Source: Rugalucina vietnamica
Lineage: Eukaryota > Mollusca > Bivalvia > Lucinida > Lucinidae
Assembly: GCA_964017185.1 (NCBI GenBank)
Contig: OZ024884.1
Span: 13,927,548 to 13,991,547 of the forward strand
Length of the DNA: 64,000 nucleotides
Direction of reading: 5' to 3'
The translations under genes and the position numbers were made by a program. The notes beneath the pieces were generated by a model that saw only the letters and a program-made list of their open reading frames with translations, was not told the DNA's origin and searched no databases. Positions within the stretch are counted from its first letter, which is position 1. Each line of letters starts with the position of its first letter. Shown one piece after another: positions 51,201-57,100 of this stretch.

Positions 51201-52396
51201 ATTGTTTACCATTACATTCGCATTGCTGAACACAAGAGTTATTGAAGCAGTCTGATCAACAAATGCATATCTATGTCAGAGGTTAACGGGCATGGTCAAA
51301 GAATTTGCACTATACTGGTTAAATACCCAGGAAACCATGCCCCTTAACAGTAAAAATAAATAAATAAACAAAACATGGCTTTTGGCTTGCAAGTAGCCTG
51401 ATTTTACTATCTCTGTAGGAAAAGACACATAGTAACTGCATTGTAATAAATATATTTTCCTGAGATTTGTAGTTTCCTTCTCTAAAATAATGAAACACAA
51501 AAAATGCTGATCAAGAAAGTATAAGTAGTTTTGTGTCATTGACGTTTAATAGAAAATGAAATTTAAAAGTTTGATCCTTTGGAAGCAGTAAAAACGTTTA
51601 AAGGGATAGTATGAGTCATATTGCGCAATTTTAGGTACTGAAGTTGTCACTGTCAGTACTTATGATAATCCCCTCTATTAGACACTATTGAATCTGTTTT
51701 CAGACGGAAGTTTTACACCGTGACCAGACAGATGAACTGAAGGGATGGATGCAATTAGTTATAATGATATACCACCTTACTGGGGCTAGTCAGGTTAGTA
51801 TAAATATTAAACATATTTCATGTGTTTAAATGACATGATAATTATTACGGGAATATAACTTTCACCTTATTTTACATATTACAGGCATTTACTATTTGCA
51901 CTTTTGTGTCCTGGTGTCATGCTAACTATTCCTGAGTGGATACAGTCATTTCAAACACTTCTGAAAGAAAGGAAAATATGGCCTGTAATGATTTTCAGCT
52001 AAGCAACACTTACAATTTTGGTGCTGTGACCAGGATCTATGTTTATGATGAAAATTCTGACAGAATAAATGATAAATATTTCACACTCTTTTGTAATTAT
52101 TACCAATCTACATGCACATTCGTGTCTTAGTGTCATGCTACCTATTCTTAAGTGGTTACAGTCATTTCAAATATATTTGGAAGAAAGAAGAATATGGTCT
52201 TTTCAGATACTGTCAGCTTTGCAGCACTATATTATAATCATGGTGTTGTGACCAGGACTTATTTTTTACCTTACAGGTATTACCGATCTACATGCACATC
52301 CGTGTTCTAGTGTCCTGCTACCTGTTTCTGAGTGGGTATGGTCATTTTACATACTTTTGGAAGAGAGGAGAATATGGCCTCTTCAGATACTGTCAG
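30131..52396 (+). CDS. CASD1: N-acetylneuraminate 9-O-acetyltransferase, coding exons 1-14 (3' end outside window)
   Basis: CASD1 transfers acetyl from acetyl-CoA to sialic acid (CMP-sialic acid) in the Golgi lumen. It has a lumenal SGNH-hydrolase-like domain plus a multi-span membrane domain. The 14 exons found here join in frame at every junction and give residues 1-496; the human protein is about 797 residues. Residues 22-40 are a signal anchor. The block-I nucleophile is Ser100 in GDSRIRQ, and the catalytic Asp271/His274 lie in [10 protein letters not shown], matching human Ser94 and Asp270/His273. A second membrane span covers about 314-336, and further spans begin in exons 11-14. [11 protein letters not shown]...[10 protein letters not shown] and [11 protein letters not shown] are clear family matches. 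Exons 15 onward must lie beyond 64 kb, since nothing matching was found in 52.4-64 kb. Introns are loaded with transposons, and exons 9, 11 and 14 have extra tandem copies. Identity is very sure. Confidence 0.95.
31240..31440. mobile_element. Hairpin element, second copy (left part)
   Basis: It matches 17315-17515 (GAAGCCCAAAGGGCTTC centre). Its continuation, expected immediately downstream, is found only at 33329, because the 31441-33328 insert splits it. It lies in CASD1 intron 1. Confidence 0.75.
32305..32445. mobile_element. MITE-B left-half fragment
   Basis: It keeps AACATGCCCATGTAGTATAC, TTTTTGCTCAAAACATAGAA and GTTAGAATCGCC, then breaks off at the centre. Confidence 0.65.
33037..33200. 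mobile_element. MITE-A fragment
   Basis: It retains GAAAACCAACAATCTGCATA and an inner hairpin altered to GATCATCTGTG / CACAGATGATC on both arms, but lacks both outer ends. Confidence 0.7.
33329..33605 (+). mobile_element. Hairpin element, second copy (right part)
   Basis: Homologous to 17521-17800. It ends 10 bp before the acceptor of CASD1 exon 2, so it supplies the branch-point region of that intron. Confidence 0.7.
33616..33712 (+). CDS. CASD1: CASD1 exon 2
   Basis: The acceptor TATTTTTCAG ends at 33615. The exon encodes residues 44-75 with [13 protein letters not shown] and [12 protein letters not shown], the conserved lumenal N-terminus of the family, and ends two bases into Glu76. Donor GA|GTAGGT. 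Confidence 0.92.
34200..34436. mobile_element. MITE-A copy in CASD1 intron 2
   Basis: Complete copy with a perfect GCTTCGCAGTTACTGCGAAGC tip. The ends are of the two different classes (GAGCCTGTGCG and GATGCGGCTCA). Confidence 0.85.
34603..34833. mobile_element. MITE-A copy next to exon 3
   Basis: Ends 29 bp before the first base of exon 3. The hairpin is shortened on one arm (GTGCAGTTACTGCGCCTTTG). Confidence 0.85.
34863..35049 (+). CDS. CASD1: CASD1 exon 3 (GDS catalytic box)
   Basis: The acceptor TTTTTGTAG ends at 34862. It encodes residues 76-138, including [19 protein letters not shown] with the nucleophile Ser100. Donor GTT|GTAAGT, phase 0. Confidence 0.95.
35050..36076 (+). other. CASD1: CASD1 intron 3
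   Basis: About 1.0 kb, AT-rich. No recognisable transposon, which is unusual among the larger introns of this gene. Confidence 0.7.
36077..36187 (+). CDS. CASD1: CASD1 exon 4
   Basis: The acceptor ATATTTACAG ends at 36076. It encodes residues 139-175 ([12 protein letters not shown] ... NLVVTGSAT), aligned with the human DFLWHPEVNGSM and AGAAT segments. Donor ACG|GTAAAT. Confidence 0.92.
36274..36511. mobile_element. MITE-A copy in CASD1 intron 4
   Basis: Complete copy. The left end is degenerate (TGAGCTGCGGCTCGAG) and the right is CATGACGCGGCTC. Confidence 0.85.
36773..36824 (+). CDS. CASD1: CASD1 exon 5
   Basis: A 52-bp microexon-like exon with acceptor TATTTTTCAG. It encodes residues 176-192 ([17 protein letters not shown]) plus one base, donor G|GTAAGT. 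Confidence 0.9.
36833..37076. mobile_element. MITE-A copy adjoining the exon 5 donor
   Basis: Starts 8 bp after the exon 5 boundary, directly behind the GTAAGTAT donor. The hairpin tip is perfect (GCGGTTACCGC). Confidence 0.85.
37077..37290. mobile_element. MITE-B copy (eroded)
   Basis: It keeps CATGTACACCCCACTTTCAT and GCACCCACAATCTATGTTTT. The central GCCTCGG is lost. Confidence 0.55.
37361..37555. mobile_element. Pogo-like non-autonomous element, second copy
   Basis: Ends ACAGGTCAACTTCATTTTAA and ATAATGAGATTGACCTAT. The interior is inverted relative to 26530-26722 (GCCATGACATGG vs CCATGTCATGGC). Confidence 0.6.
37656..39928. mobile_element. TIR element containing a 14-unit 151-bp minisatellite
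   Basis: The ends TATAGCCCCGCTT and AAGCGGGGCTATA are inverted repeats. Between them are 4 units (37757-38310) and 10 units (38416-39890) of a 151-bp repeat, each containing TTTCCGCTCAATATCTTGAG and GACGGAGTTA(T/C)GGCCCTTGA. The two blocks are separated by a second copy of the left end (38311-38415) with its TTCCGT(C/G)-rich leader. Because 151 is not a multiple of 3, each unit opens a shifted frame, giving a ladder of spurious minus-strand frames of about 83 codons. It lies in CASD1 intron 5 and ends 34 bp before exon 6. Confidence 0.85.
39963..40034 (+). CDS. CASD1: CASD1 exon 6
   Basis: The acceptor TTATTTTTACAG ends at 39962. It encodes residues 193-216 ([15 protein letters not shown] ... 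ILWTLQ). The human counterpart is NITSIAPLLEKL ... VYWVLQ. Donor G|GTATGG. Confidence 0.92.
40169..40430 (+). mobile_element. SINE-A copy in CASD1 intron 6
   Basis: The A box (GTGGCCGAGCGGTTAAGAGC) is intact, the tail is complete and a long A-rich end runs at 40400-40435. It lies in the same orientation as the gene. Confidence 0.85.
40507..40745. mobile_element. MITE-C copy in CASD1 intron 6
   Basis: Complete copy. The central hairpin is of the type GCCAACAATTGTTGGC, a perfect 16-bp palindrome. Confidence 0.8.
40873..41097. mobile_element. MITE-B copy (centre deleted)
   Basis: The arms TCCAAAACGTAGATTGAGGG and CCCACAATCAATGTTTTGAG remain, but the GC-rich centre is lost. It ends about 55 bp before exon 7. 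Confidence 0.65.
41153..41243 (+). CDS. CASD1: CASD1 exon 7
   Basis: The acceptor TTTGATTCCAG ends at 41152. It encodes residues 217-246 ([20 protein letters not shown] ...) plus two bases of Leu247. [14 protein letters not shown] matches human MITNEKIDAYNEAA. Donor TT|GTAAGT. Confidence 0.95.
41408..41643 (-). mobile_element. SINE-A copy in CASD1 intron 7, inverted
   Basis: The head complement GCGCTCTTAACCGC-like sequence (GTGCTCTTAACCGCTCAGCC) is at 41615-41634 and the tail is at 41408. It is opposite to the copy at 40169, so the two flank exon 7 as an inverted pair. Confidence 0.85.
41853..42075. mobile_element. MITE-A copy in CASD1 intron 7
   Basis: The hairpin is partly deleted on the left arm (GGTGCAGTAACTGCACAGCT). 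The right end TTGTGGCTCA is 32 bp before exon 8. Confidence 0.8.
42107..42212 (+). CDS. CASD1: CASD1 exon 8 (Asp/His catalytic box)
   Basis: The acceptor TTTTGGAACAG ends at 42106. It encodes residues 247-282, with SRLVAQ and [10 protein letters not shown] carrying Asp271 and His274. It ends in phase 0 at CTG|GTAAGA. Confidence 0.95.
42262..42507. mobile_element. MITE-C copy in CASD1 intron 8
   Basis: Complete and the best preserved: GAGGTTATATAACTTTTTTC and AAAAGTTTTATAACCTCGGG at the ends, with the central TGTTAAAATTCCAAC / GTTGGCATTTTAACA hairpin. Confidence 0.8.
42952..43065 (+). pseudogene. CASD1: Decayed tandem copy of CASD1 exon 9 (copy a)
   Basis: After an intact TTCATTACAG acceptor (exon-like start 42973), 22 codons match real exon 9 with one amino-acid change (G to E). 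A 13-base deletion relative to the real exon (loss of the TAATGTGGAACAA segment) then shifts the frame, and the exon breaks off near 43065 with no donor. The transmembrane-coding end is missing, so it cannot replace exon 9. Confidence 0.9.
43092..43225 (+). pseudogene. CASD1: Decayed tandem copy of CASD1 exon 9 (copy b)
   Basis: It has a TTCATTGCAG acceptor and exon-like start at 43114. M-to-I and Y-to-H changes follow. A small insertion (ACATGTATGCTGCAG) then leads to an in-frame TAG at about 43186. It has no donor. Confidence 0.9.
43272..43396 (+). CDS. CASD1: CASD1 exon 9 (functional copy)
   Basis: The acceptor ATACATTACAG ends at 43271. It encodes residues 283-323, from [20 protein letters not shown] with CC, to the start of membrane span 2 ([11 protein letters not shown]). 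The human counterpart is MILMNVYCNK ... DGSCC. Donor TG|GTAAGA. It is the only one of three copies with a full frame and both splice sites. Confidence 0.93.
43435..44410. mobile_element. Mariner-like non-autonomous element in CASD1 intron 9
   Basis: A TA on each side (43433-43434 and 44411-44412) bounds 976 bp. The TIRs of about 30 bp are CTAGGGGTGATCGGAAAGTA ... and the complement of CTTTCCGATCACCCC. A TA target site and a GGGGTG-type TIR fit the mariner superfamily. No transposase reading frame remains. Confidence 0.75.
44705..44775 (+). CDS. CASD1: CASD1 exon 10
   Basis: The acceptor CTTATTTTCAG ends at 44704. It encodes residues 324-347: the end of membrane span 2 ([11 protein letters not shown]), then a basic cytosolic stop-transfer RKRMRRN. 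Donor G|GTAAGT. Confidence 0.9.
45071..46907. mobile_element. MITE-A copy split by a 1.6-kb element
   Basis: The left part runs 45071-45251 with a shortened hairpin (GATGCATC). The right end (TTGGTTTTCTTATGCGGGGG then CTCA) resumes at 46880. Confidence 0.8.
45252..46878 (+). mobile_element. AGCTCACCTGAGCC-type element nested in MITE-A
   Basis: It starts TAGCTCACCTGAGCCGAAGG with a GGCTCATAGGTGAGC hairpin and then a GTCCGTCCGTCGTCGTCC leader. It contains three degenerate units of about 300 bp (each with TCTGAAACNG(C/T), a GTT(G/T)CTATGGCAACTTA phrase and TCCATAGACTTATAATGG), then a loose segment. It ends CAGGTGAGCGTTTACAGGAC then CGTTGGTCCTCTGG. No ORF. From memory this family is widespread in bivalve genomes. 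Confidence 0.75.
47175..48135. repeat. (ATC)n microsatellite, about 0.95 kb
   Basis: Nearly pure ATC/TCA trinucleotide with occasional G, A and C interruptions. Higher-order units (TCATCATCATTGTCATCATT blocks of 63 bp near 47760-47890) show recent internal duplication. Any reading frame across it codes only poly-Asp, Met, His, Ser or Ile and is spurious. It lies in CASD1 intron 10. Confidence 0.95.
48383..48599. mobile_element. MITE-A copy in CASD1 intron 10
   Basis: The left end is eroded to GGGCCGTCGGAGTTTCCGAC. The inner hairpin is complete and the right end is GATGCAGCTCA. Confidence 0.8.
48830..49170. mobile_element. Hairpin-ended repeat in CASD1 intron 10
   Basis: The right part folds strongly: GGATAGACAAATCTTCCTTC then TTTGGCATCAC, against GTGATGCCAAAGTGACCCTT then GACAGATTTGTCTATCC (49067-49161). 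The left outer part (TATCTATCCCTGG) matches the right outer ATCCATCCCTGAAA. No coding role. Confidence 0.55.
49203..49388 (+). mobile_element. SINE-B copy just upstream of CASD1 exon 11
   Basis: The B box GGTTCAAATCCC is at 49228-49239. The tail is TTGTTGACTGGGACTTAAGC with an ACAAACAAAC end. It ends 68 bp before exon 11. Confidence 0.8.
49456..49582 (+). CDS. CASD1: CASD1 exon 11 (copy 1, functional)
   Basis: The acceptor CCATTTTGCAG ends at 49455. It encodes residues 348-389 plus two bases: a polar linker ([20 protein letters not shown]), then membrane segment [20 protein letters not shown] ending in the conserved CDR. Donor AG|GTAGGG. Confidence 0.93.
49640..49752 (+). pseudogene. CASD1: Tandem copy 2 of CASD1 exon 11 (near-intact; possible alternative exon)
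   Basis: From the Ser-Leu-Tyr codons to the donor, it differs from exon 11 at three positions, all synonymous. It keeps the same AG|GTAGGGGCTAACATAAT donor region. The original acceptor and linker are not preserved, but ACATACAG at 49661-49668 is a possible acceptor. Splicing from exon 10 into 49669 would stay in frame (phase 1 in, phase 2 out) and give a shorter linker. It lacks a good pyrimidine tract, so use is uncertain. It could equally be a recent or gene-converted duplicate. Confidence 0.75.
49800..49893 (+). pseudogene. CASD1: Tandem copy 3 of CASD1 exon 11 (decayed)
   Basis: The homologous frame is open, but seven of about 24 residues changed, including TWLAELG for TSLAKLG and FYLYG for FYLCD, destroying conserved positions. 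Splicing at the nearest AG (CAACAG) would hit a TGA. A GT follows the exon-like end. Confidence 0.85.
50266..50365. mobile_element. Hairpin MITE in CASD1 intron 11
   Basis: The arms CATTCATAAACATTGGCTAG, GTCTCTAGGGGAGTGTTGAA and their complements fold around a short GAGGGCTACGG centre at about 50310-50322. Confidence 0.7.
50478..50586 (+). CDS. CASD1: CASD1 exon 12
   Basis: The acceptor TTCTGTTTCAG ends at 50477. It encodes residues 390-426: [20 protein letters not shown], then membrane span [11 protein letters not shown] and TESTDK. Human has FMKENKFYTH at this place. Donor AAG|GTAAGC. Confidence 0.95.
50637..50690. mobile_element. MITE-A end fragment
   Basis: GACGGGAGAAAACTGG and GATTTCCGACCATGTCC match the MITE-A terminal segment only. 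A nearby direct repeat (GTAAGCGATTCCA..CCACAAGCAAACC at 50586 and 50806) shows that the exon 12 donor region was duplicated with it. Confidence 0.6.
50836..51010. mobile_element. MITE-A left portion
   Basis: Runs from TTGAGCGGCGATGAGAGGAA to the left arm of the inner hairpin (AAAGGCACTGATCAGCT), then breaks off. Confidence 0.75.
51011..51703 (+). other. CASD1: CASD1 intron 12 remainder
   Basis: No coding or confidently recognised repeat. A SINE-B-like TTAAATACCCAGGAAACCAT phrase at about 51318 may be an old fragment. Confidence 0.5.
51704..51793 (+). CDS. CASD1: CASD1 exon 13
   Basis: The acceptor CTGTTTTCAG ends at 51703. It encodes residues 427-456, [20 protein letters not shown] then [10 protein letters not shown], a highly conserved family block (human [20 protein letters not shown]). 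Donor CAG|GTTAGT. Confidence 0.95.
51895..52010 (+). pseudogene. CASD1: Tandem copy 1 of CASD1 exon 14 (decayed)
   Basis: An intact ATATTACAG acceptor leads into exon-14-like sequence with deletions near the start (the MHIR region is lost) and a frameshift. It ends GGCCTGTAATGATTTTCAG without a donor. The downstream intron piece GGTGCTGTGACCAGGAT also matches the later copies, so the duplicated unit includes flanking intron. Confidence 0.9.
52096..52215 (+). pseudogene. CASD1: Tandem copy 2 of CASD1 exon 14 (frame intact, splice sites lost)
   Basis: The whole homologous frame is open and ends in RYCQ like the true exon. Against exon 14 I count 14 synonymous and 5 amino-acid-changing codon differences over 39 codons. 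The acceptor AG is absent (TTTGTAATTAT) and the donor GT is replaced by CT (CAGCTTTGC). This pattern suggests a former functional alternative exon. Confidence 0.9.
52277..52396 (+). CDS. CASD1: CASD1 exon 14 (functional copy, last exon in window)
   Basis: The acceptor TTACCTTACAG ends at 52276. It encodes residues 457-496 ([20 protein letters not shown] then [20 protein letters not shown]), in phase 0 at CAG|GTATGC. The human counterpart is [11 protein letters not shown] ... GYGHFSYFW. Confidence 0.95.
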
Positions 52397-53046
52397 GTAT
52401 GCAATAATGCAACACTGGTACATGTATAATCTTGGTGCCGTGACCAGGATTCATGTTCAGAATGTGCAATGATTTTTGCTTTTTATGATCATTTTTCCCC
52501 TACAAGATATGTTTGTGGGATTAAATTTGTTTGAATTGATGTTGTTTTGTCACATAGGGCAAGATGTCAATACTGTATTGTTCAAAGCTACTGGAAACCT
52601 TGCATACAATATGAGTGACTCTTAGATGATCTGAAAGTGTAAGCAGTAAAAACAGTGTTTGTCCATTAACTTAAATGGTTGTTACTCTGTGGGGCATATT
52701 TATTGTTTTGGTGGTGGTGTTTTTCTCATGTTTTGTCTCGTTATCATCATCATTTAAATCCATTATTCTTTTACATCAAAAGATTCCATCAAAAATGTTT
52801 TCTTTCATGTGATCTAGGGCTGTAGTGGCAATTTCAGAGAGCAGTGACTGTTAGCTTCTTAAAATATTTTAGGCATGATTTTTACATATGTATCTAAGGC
52901 AAGTTACACATGATAAAATAATGTAGCTTTAAATACTAGTAAAAGCCAACTTGATGTAATCTGGGGTGCATGTTTGTTATGAATATAAGAAAGCTTTGAG
53001 AAAAAATGTAGAGACATAAGGGAGGTAATTTTTTAACACAGGATAT
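52397..53046 (+). other. CASD1: CASD1 intron 14 start
   Basis: It opens with the same CAACACTGG...GGTGCCGTGACCAGGAT intron segment seen after copies 1 and 2. Beyond that no exon or repeat was recognised. Confidence 0.55.
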
Positions 53047-53257
53047 GGGCCGCGACGTGAGAAAACCAACAATGTGGTTTCGGAATAGGCCCAACACAAA
53101 CCCAGCTGTACAGGAACAGAAGATGGCTAGTGGCTGTAAATTTTGGATTTAGAAAGGAGAGGAATTGTGCAATTCGTGTAGAGAAAACTAAGGCGAAAAC
53201 AAATGTGCCTTTGGTTTCACATGTGCAGATTGTTGGTTTTCTCATGAGGCGGCTCAT
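53047..53257. mobile_element. MITE-A copy, hairpin deleted
   Basis: The ends GGGCCGCGACGTGAGAAAAC and CATGAGGCGGCTCA are kept, while the inner hairpin is reduced (CTAAGGCGAAAACAAATG). Confidence 0.8.
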
Positions 53258-53317
53258 ATATTGCTTCCACAATCCACTATGTCTATAGATTTCCATTTTA
53301 TTTTCTTCCTGGATCAT

Positions 53318-53525
53318 ATCTGTTTGTATTGAGGTTTAACGTCCCAGGCAACAATTTTTCAGTCATGTGAGGACAGAGCCACAACATACTGAGTTTTATC
53401 CAGTACTCTGGAGAGTAAATGTGCATTGCTCAAGGACACAACACGCTGCCGCCAGTGAGGATCAAACTCAGGACCTCTTGATTCAGAACCTGATGCTCTA
53501 CCACTACGCTACTGCGCTCCCCTTT
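53318..53525 (-). mobile_element. SINE-B copy, reverse strand
   Basis: The tail complement GTTTAACGTCCCAGGCAACA is at 53334 and the A-box complement TCTACCACTACGCTAC at 53499. Complete at both ends. Confidence 0.8.
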
Positions 53526-54189
53526 GGATAATAATGGTGTTACTTATAATGTGTTAGGTATAATTGAAGAGTGGTTGATATATGCCACCATTTTTGTATT
53601 TCAGTTAATACAATTTTGAATTTGATGATTTTTCAGCGCTTAATGAAACATAGAGACAAAATGTCCGCCATCTTGGTAATAATACAAACATGATCTAGGA
53701 TCATTTGATATTTATACCCCCGGCATAAGAAGTATTAGGGGGCATATAGTTTTTGCTTTTTCCATCTGTCTGTAAAATTTTTGTGTCAAAGATTTCTCAG
53801 GAACTACTTAACCCAGAATTTTTAAATTTGGTACAAAGCTTAGGTATGTCAAGCTGTATTGTGTATTTGAGAATCAACAATCTCTGCTTATCATTCCCTT
53901 TATTTATCCATTTTTCTCTCTATCCGAAATTTTTTTCCATCATATCAGCTGAGTCTGTATAAGACTTAGAGACTTCAAATTTTATACGCATGTTCAGAAT
54001 GACCAACTCTGTTACTGAAAACAAGATTATGATTCTGTGGTTTACTTTTGTCTTCTTTTTTTACTTTGTTTCTTTTCCCATCTGTCACTTCTATACAAAT
54101 CTGCACCGTTTTGTGTCAAAGATTTCTCAGGAACTACTTAACCTTGAATTTTAAAATTTGGTACAAAGCTTGGGTATGTCAAGTTGTAT

Positions 54190-57100
54190 TAGTTAGAGCC
54201 CCAGCCATCAGAAAAATGGTGATAGGTGGTCGGAAAGTAGCACAAATTTCATTCATACCCTCTTGTAGAGGAACCCATTGGAAGCTTGAAAACCAATGTT
54301 TGATCAATTTTAAGTCTTGCAAAAGTGTTGAAATTATGAGATGTATACTGCTACACATGGCATTCTATAATGCGATTCTCTAAAATGAGGGTGAACATAC
54401 AAAATTGGTCATATCTCTGCTGTTACTTATCCTACATCACTGAACCTGGTCTCATTTTAAAGCTTAGATATAGCCCTTTTAATCCTATGGAAAGTAATGC
54501 AAGTCATCTAATTTGTATATTCATGAATTTTAATGAGAACATTAAAATGACAGAAAAGAACATTAAAAATCCATAACTAAACTAATTTGAGGCCCAAACT
54601 ATTTCTGTGACACTTTTCTATTGAGCCAGTAATATCATATGACAAGTGTTTTGATGTCAAAGGCCTAAATAAAAATTATTTCCTTTGGTTATTCATGAAT
54701 TTTAATGAAAACGTCAAAAATCAAGGAAAAACAAGGGAAAAACTATAGCCATTGCAAGGTGTTGGATAGGTTATTAGATCTATCTTGCATAACTGAGACC
54801 ATACTATAATTGGTCTGATATTGATGCATGTACCTAGCAATTTAATTTTGATACCTGATATTCAAATTATTGAATTTGCCTATTCATGAAAATTAAAAAA
54901 AAATACCCCATAAGAAATCGGAGACAAATCATGGATAATAGGGGGTGTATGTACAAAATCACTTGTTCCGGAGCTGTTAATAAACAGGTATCAAATAACT
55001 GCTATGGCAATGTACTATGATCCTAAAGTATGATATAGGACTAATCTGAGTTTCAATTTCATGAGTTTTAATGAAAACTTTAAAAATTTGGAGAGAAAAA
55101 GTGAAAAGATTAAACGGGTAAACCTACAAAATGACTTGTATCTCGGCAATCAAAGGCCCTAAAGTGCTGAAAATGGCATCAAATTGTTGCTAGAGCAAAA
55201 TTATACCATCCTGTACTACAATATATAAGTCATTTGATTTTTAGTCAAAACCTTCAGAATTTAGAGAAAAATATACAGAAAAATAAGGAGGTATACATAG
55301 AAAGACGAATATATCTTGGCTACTGATAGACTTAAAGAGCTATAATTGGTATCAAATGGTTGCTAGGACTATGTTATATAACCGTGTAATCTCATATATA
55401 AATAATAAGCTATTTTTGTTGTATGGGTGTCAATGAGATCTTTGTAAATAAGACAAAAAGCAACGAAAACTGAAGGGGTACACAAACAAAATCGCGTATA
55501 TCTTGACTGCCAAGAGCTGTAGAGAACTTAAAATGGCATCAGTTTATTGGTAGGACACTGCTTTATTGCCATGTGTTTAGCTATATAAAGTATGCTTGCT
55601 TGCAATCAAGATTTTTAAAATAAATTTTGTTGGAGCACAATCTTCAATTTACTGTCATTTCCACAATTTCTCAAAATTTTGTGTTACACTTAGAAAATGC
55701 AATAACATATGCTTAAGCTATCAGACCATATGGCAATAGTGCATTATCCCAGCATTCTATTGGTACCATTTTCAATTCTCTAAGGATATTGGCAGCTGAG
55801 ATACAAGCGATTTTGTTGGTGTACCCATTCGTTTTTTCATTGTTTTTCTCTTATTCATAAAGAACCTATTAATATCCATACAACAAAAATAGCTGATTAT
55901 TTATTTATCAGATTGCACGGTTATAGAACATTGTCCTAGCAATCATTTGATACCAATTATAGCTCTTAGGTCTATCAATCAAGATACATGTGATTTTCTA
56001 TGTATACCGCCCTAACTGTTCCATAATTTTCCTCTAAATTCGAAAGCTTTTGTTAATATTCATAAAGCAAAAAATCAAATGACTCGTATATTGTAGTATA
56101 GGATGGCATAGTTTTGCCCTAGCAACCATTTGATGCCATTTTCAGTATGTTAGGGATTTTGGTTGCCGATATACAAGTCATTTTGTACGTTTACCAGTTT
56201 CATTTTTCCATTTTTTTTATATTAAAAAGTCTCCCTGTACACCATCCATAGTGCAGGTTATATTTTCTTTTTGGCCCTTTGAGATCAGCGAGGATATTCT
56301 GAGAAATCAGAAATTTATTATCTATTTAGATATATTTTCATGTTTAATATATTTCATTTTTGGTCACATTATGATAATACTAGTCTTTGTATCGACTACC
56401 CTGTTTTAAATTGCAAAATTTCAGTAATTCTCTTTGGCTCCATGTTGCCAAATCTAAAGGGTCACTGACGAGACTTTAAAAGTCGAAACCGCGGTATGGC
56501 CCATCCCATTTCTCATTAATGTGTTCACTGCTCTTAAAGGATCTCAGTTTTAATTTTTATTATTCATTATTATTCATGAAATTGAAAATCAGATCATTAT
56601 TATATCAGACTTACGGGACATAGAACATTGCCATAGCATTCATTTGATACTTTTTTCAGCATCCTGAGTTTGTTACCAGCTCTGGTACAAGTGATTTTGT
56701 ATGTCTACCACTATTTTTCCAAGATTTTTTTTACAGATTTCTTATGTATTTTATTAATTTTCATGAATAAGCAAACGCAACCATTTGAATAATAGGTATT
56801 AAGGTAAAATTGCTTGGTCCATGCATCACTATCAGACCAATTATAGTATTCTAGAGCATGCTATTGTTGGTATATGTATATTTTTGAGTATCCTATTCAT
56901 TAGAATCACACTAGGGGTAGGAGTGGAAACTATGTAATTTTACATCATGTAAATGCGTTCATTGTTGAGGACAATACTTTATGACATTTGGGTGATACCT
57001 CTGACTATACTTGAAGCCATGCGAATTGGTCCCAGGGATGCAAGATAGATCTTATAACCCATCCAAAACCTTGCAATGGCAACAGTTTTTTCCTTTGTTT

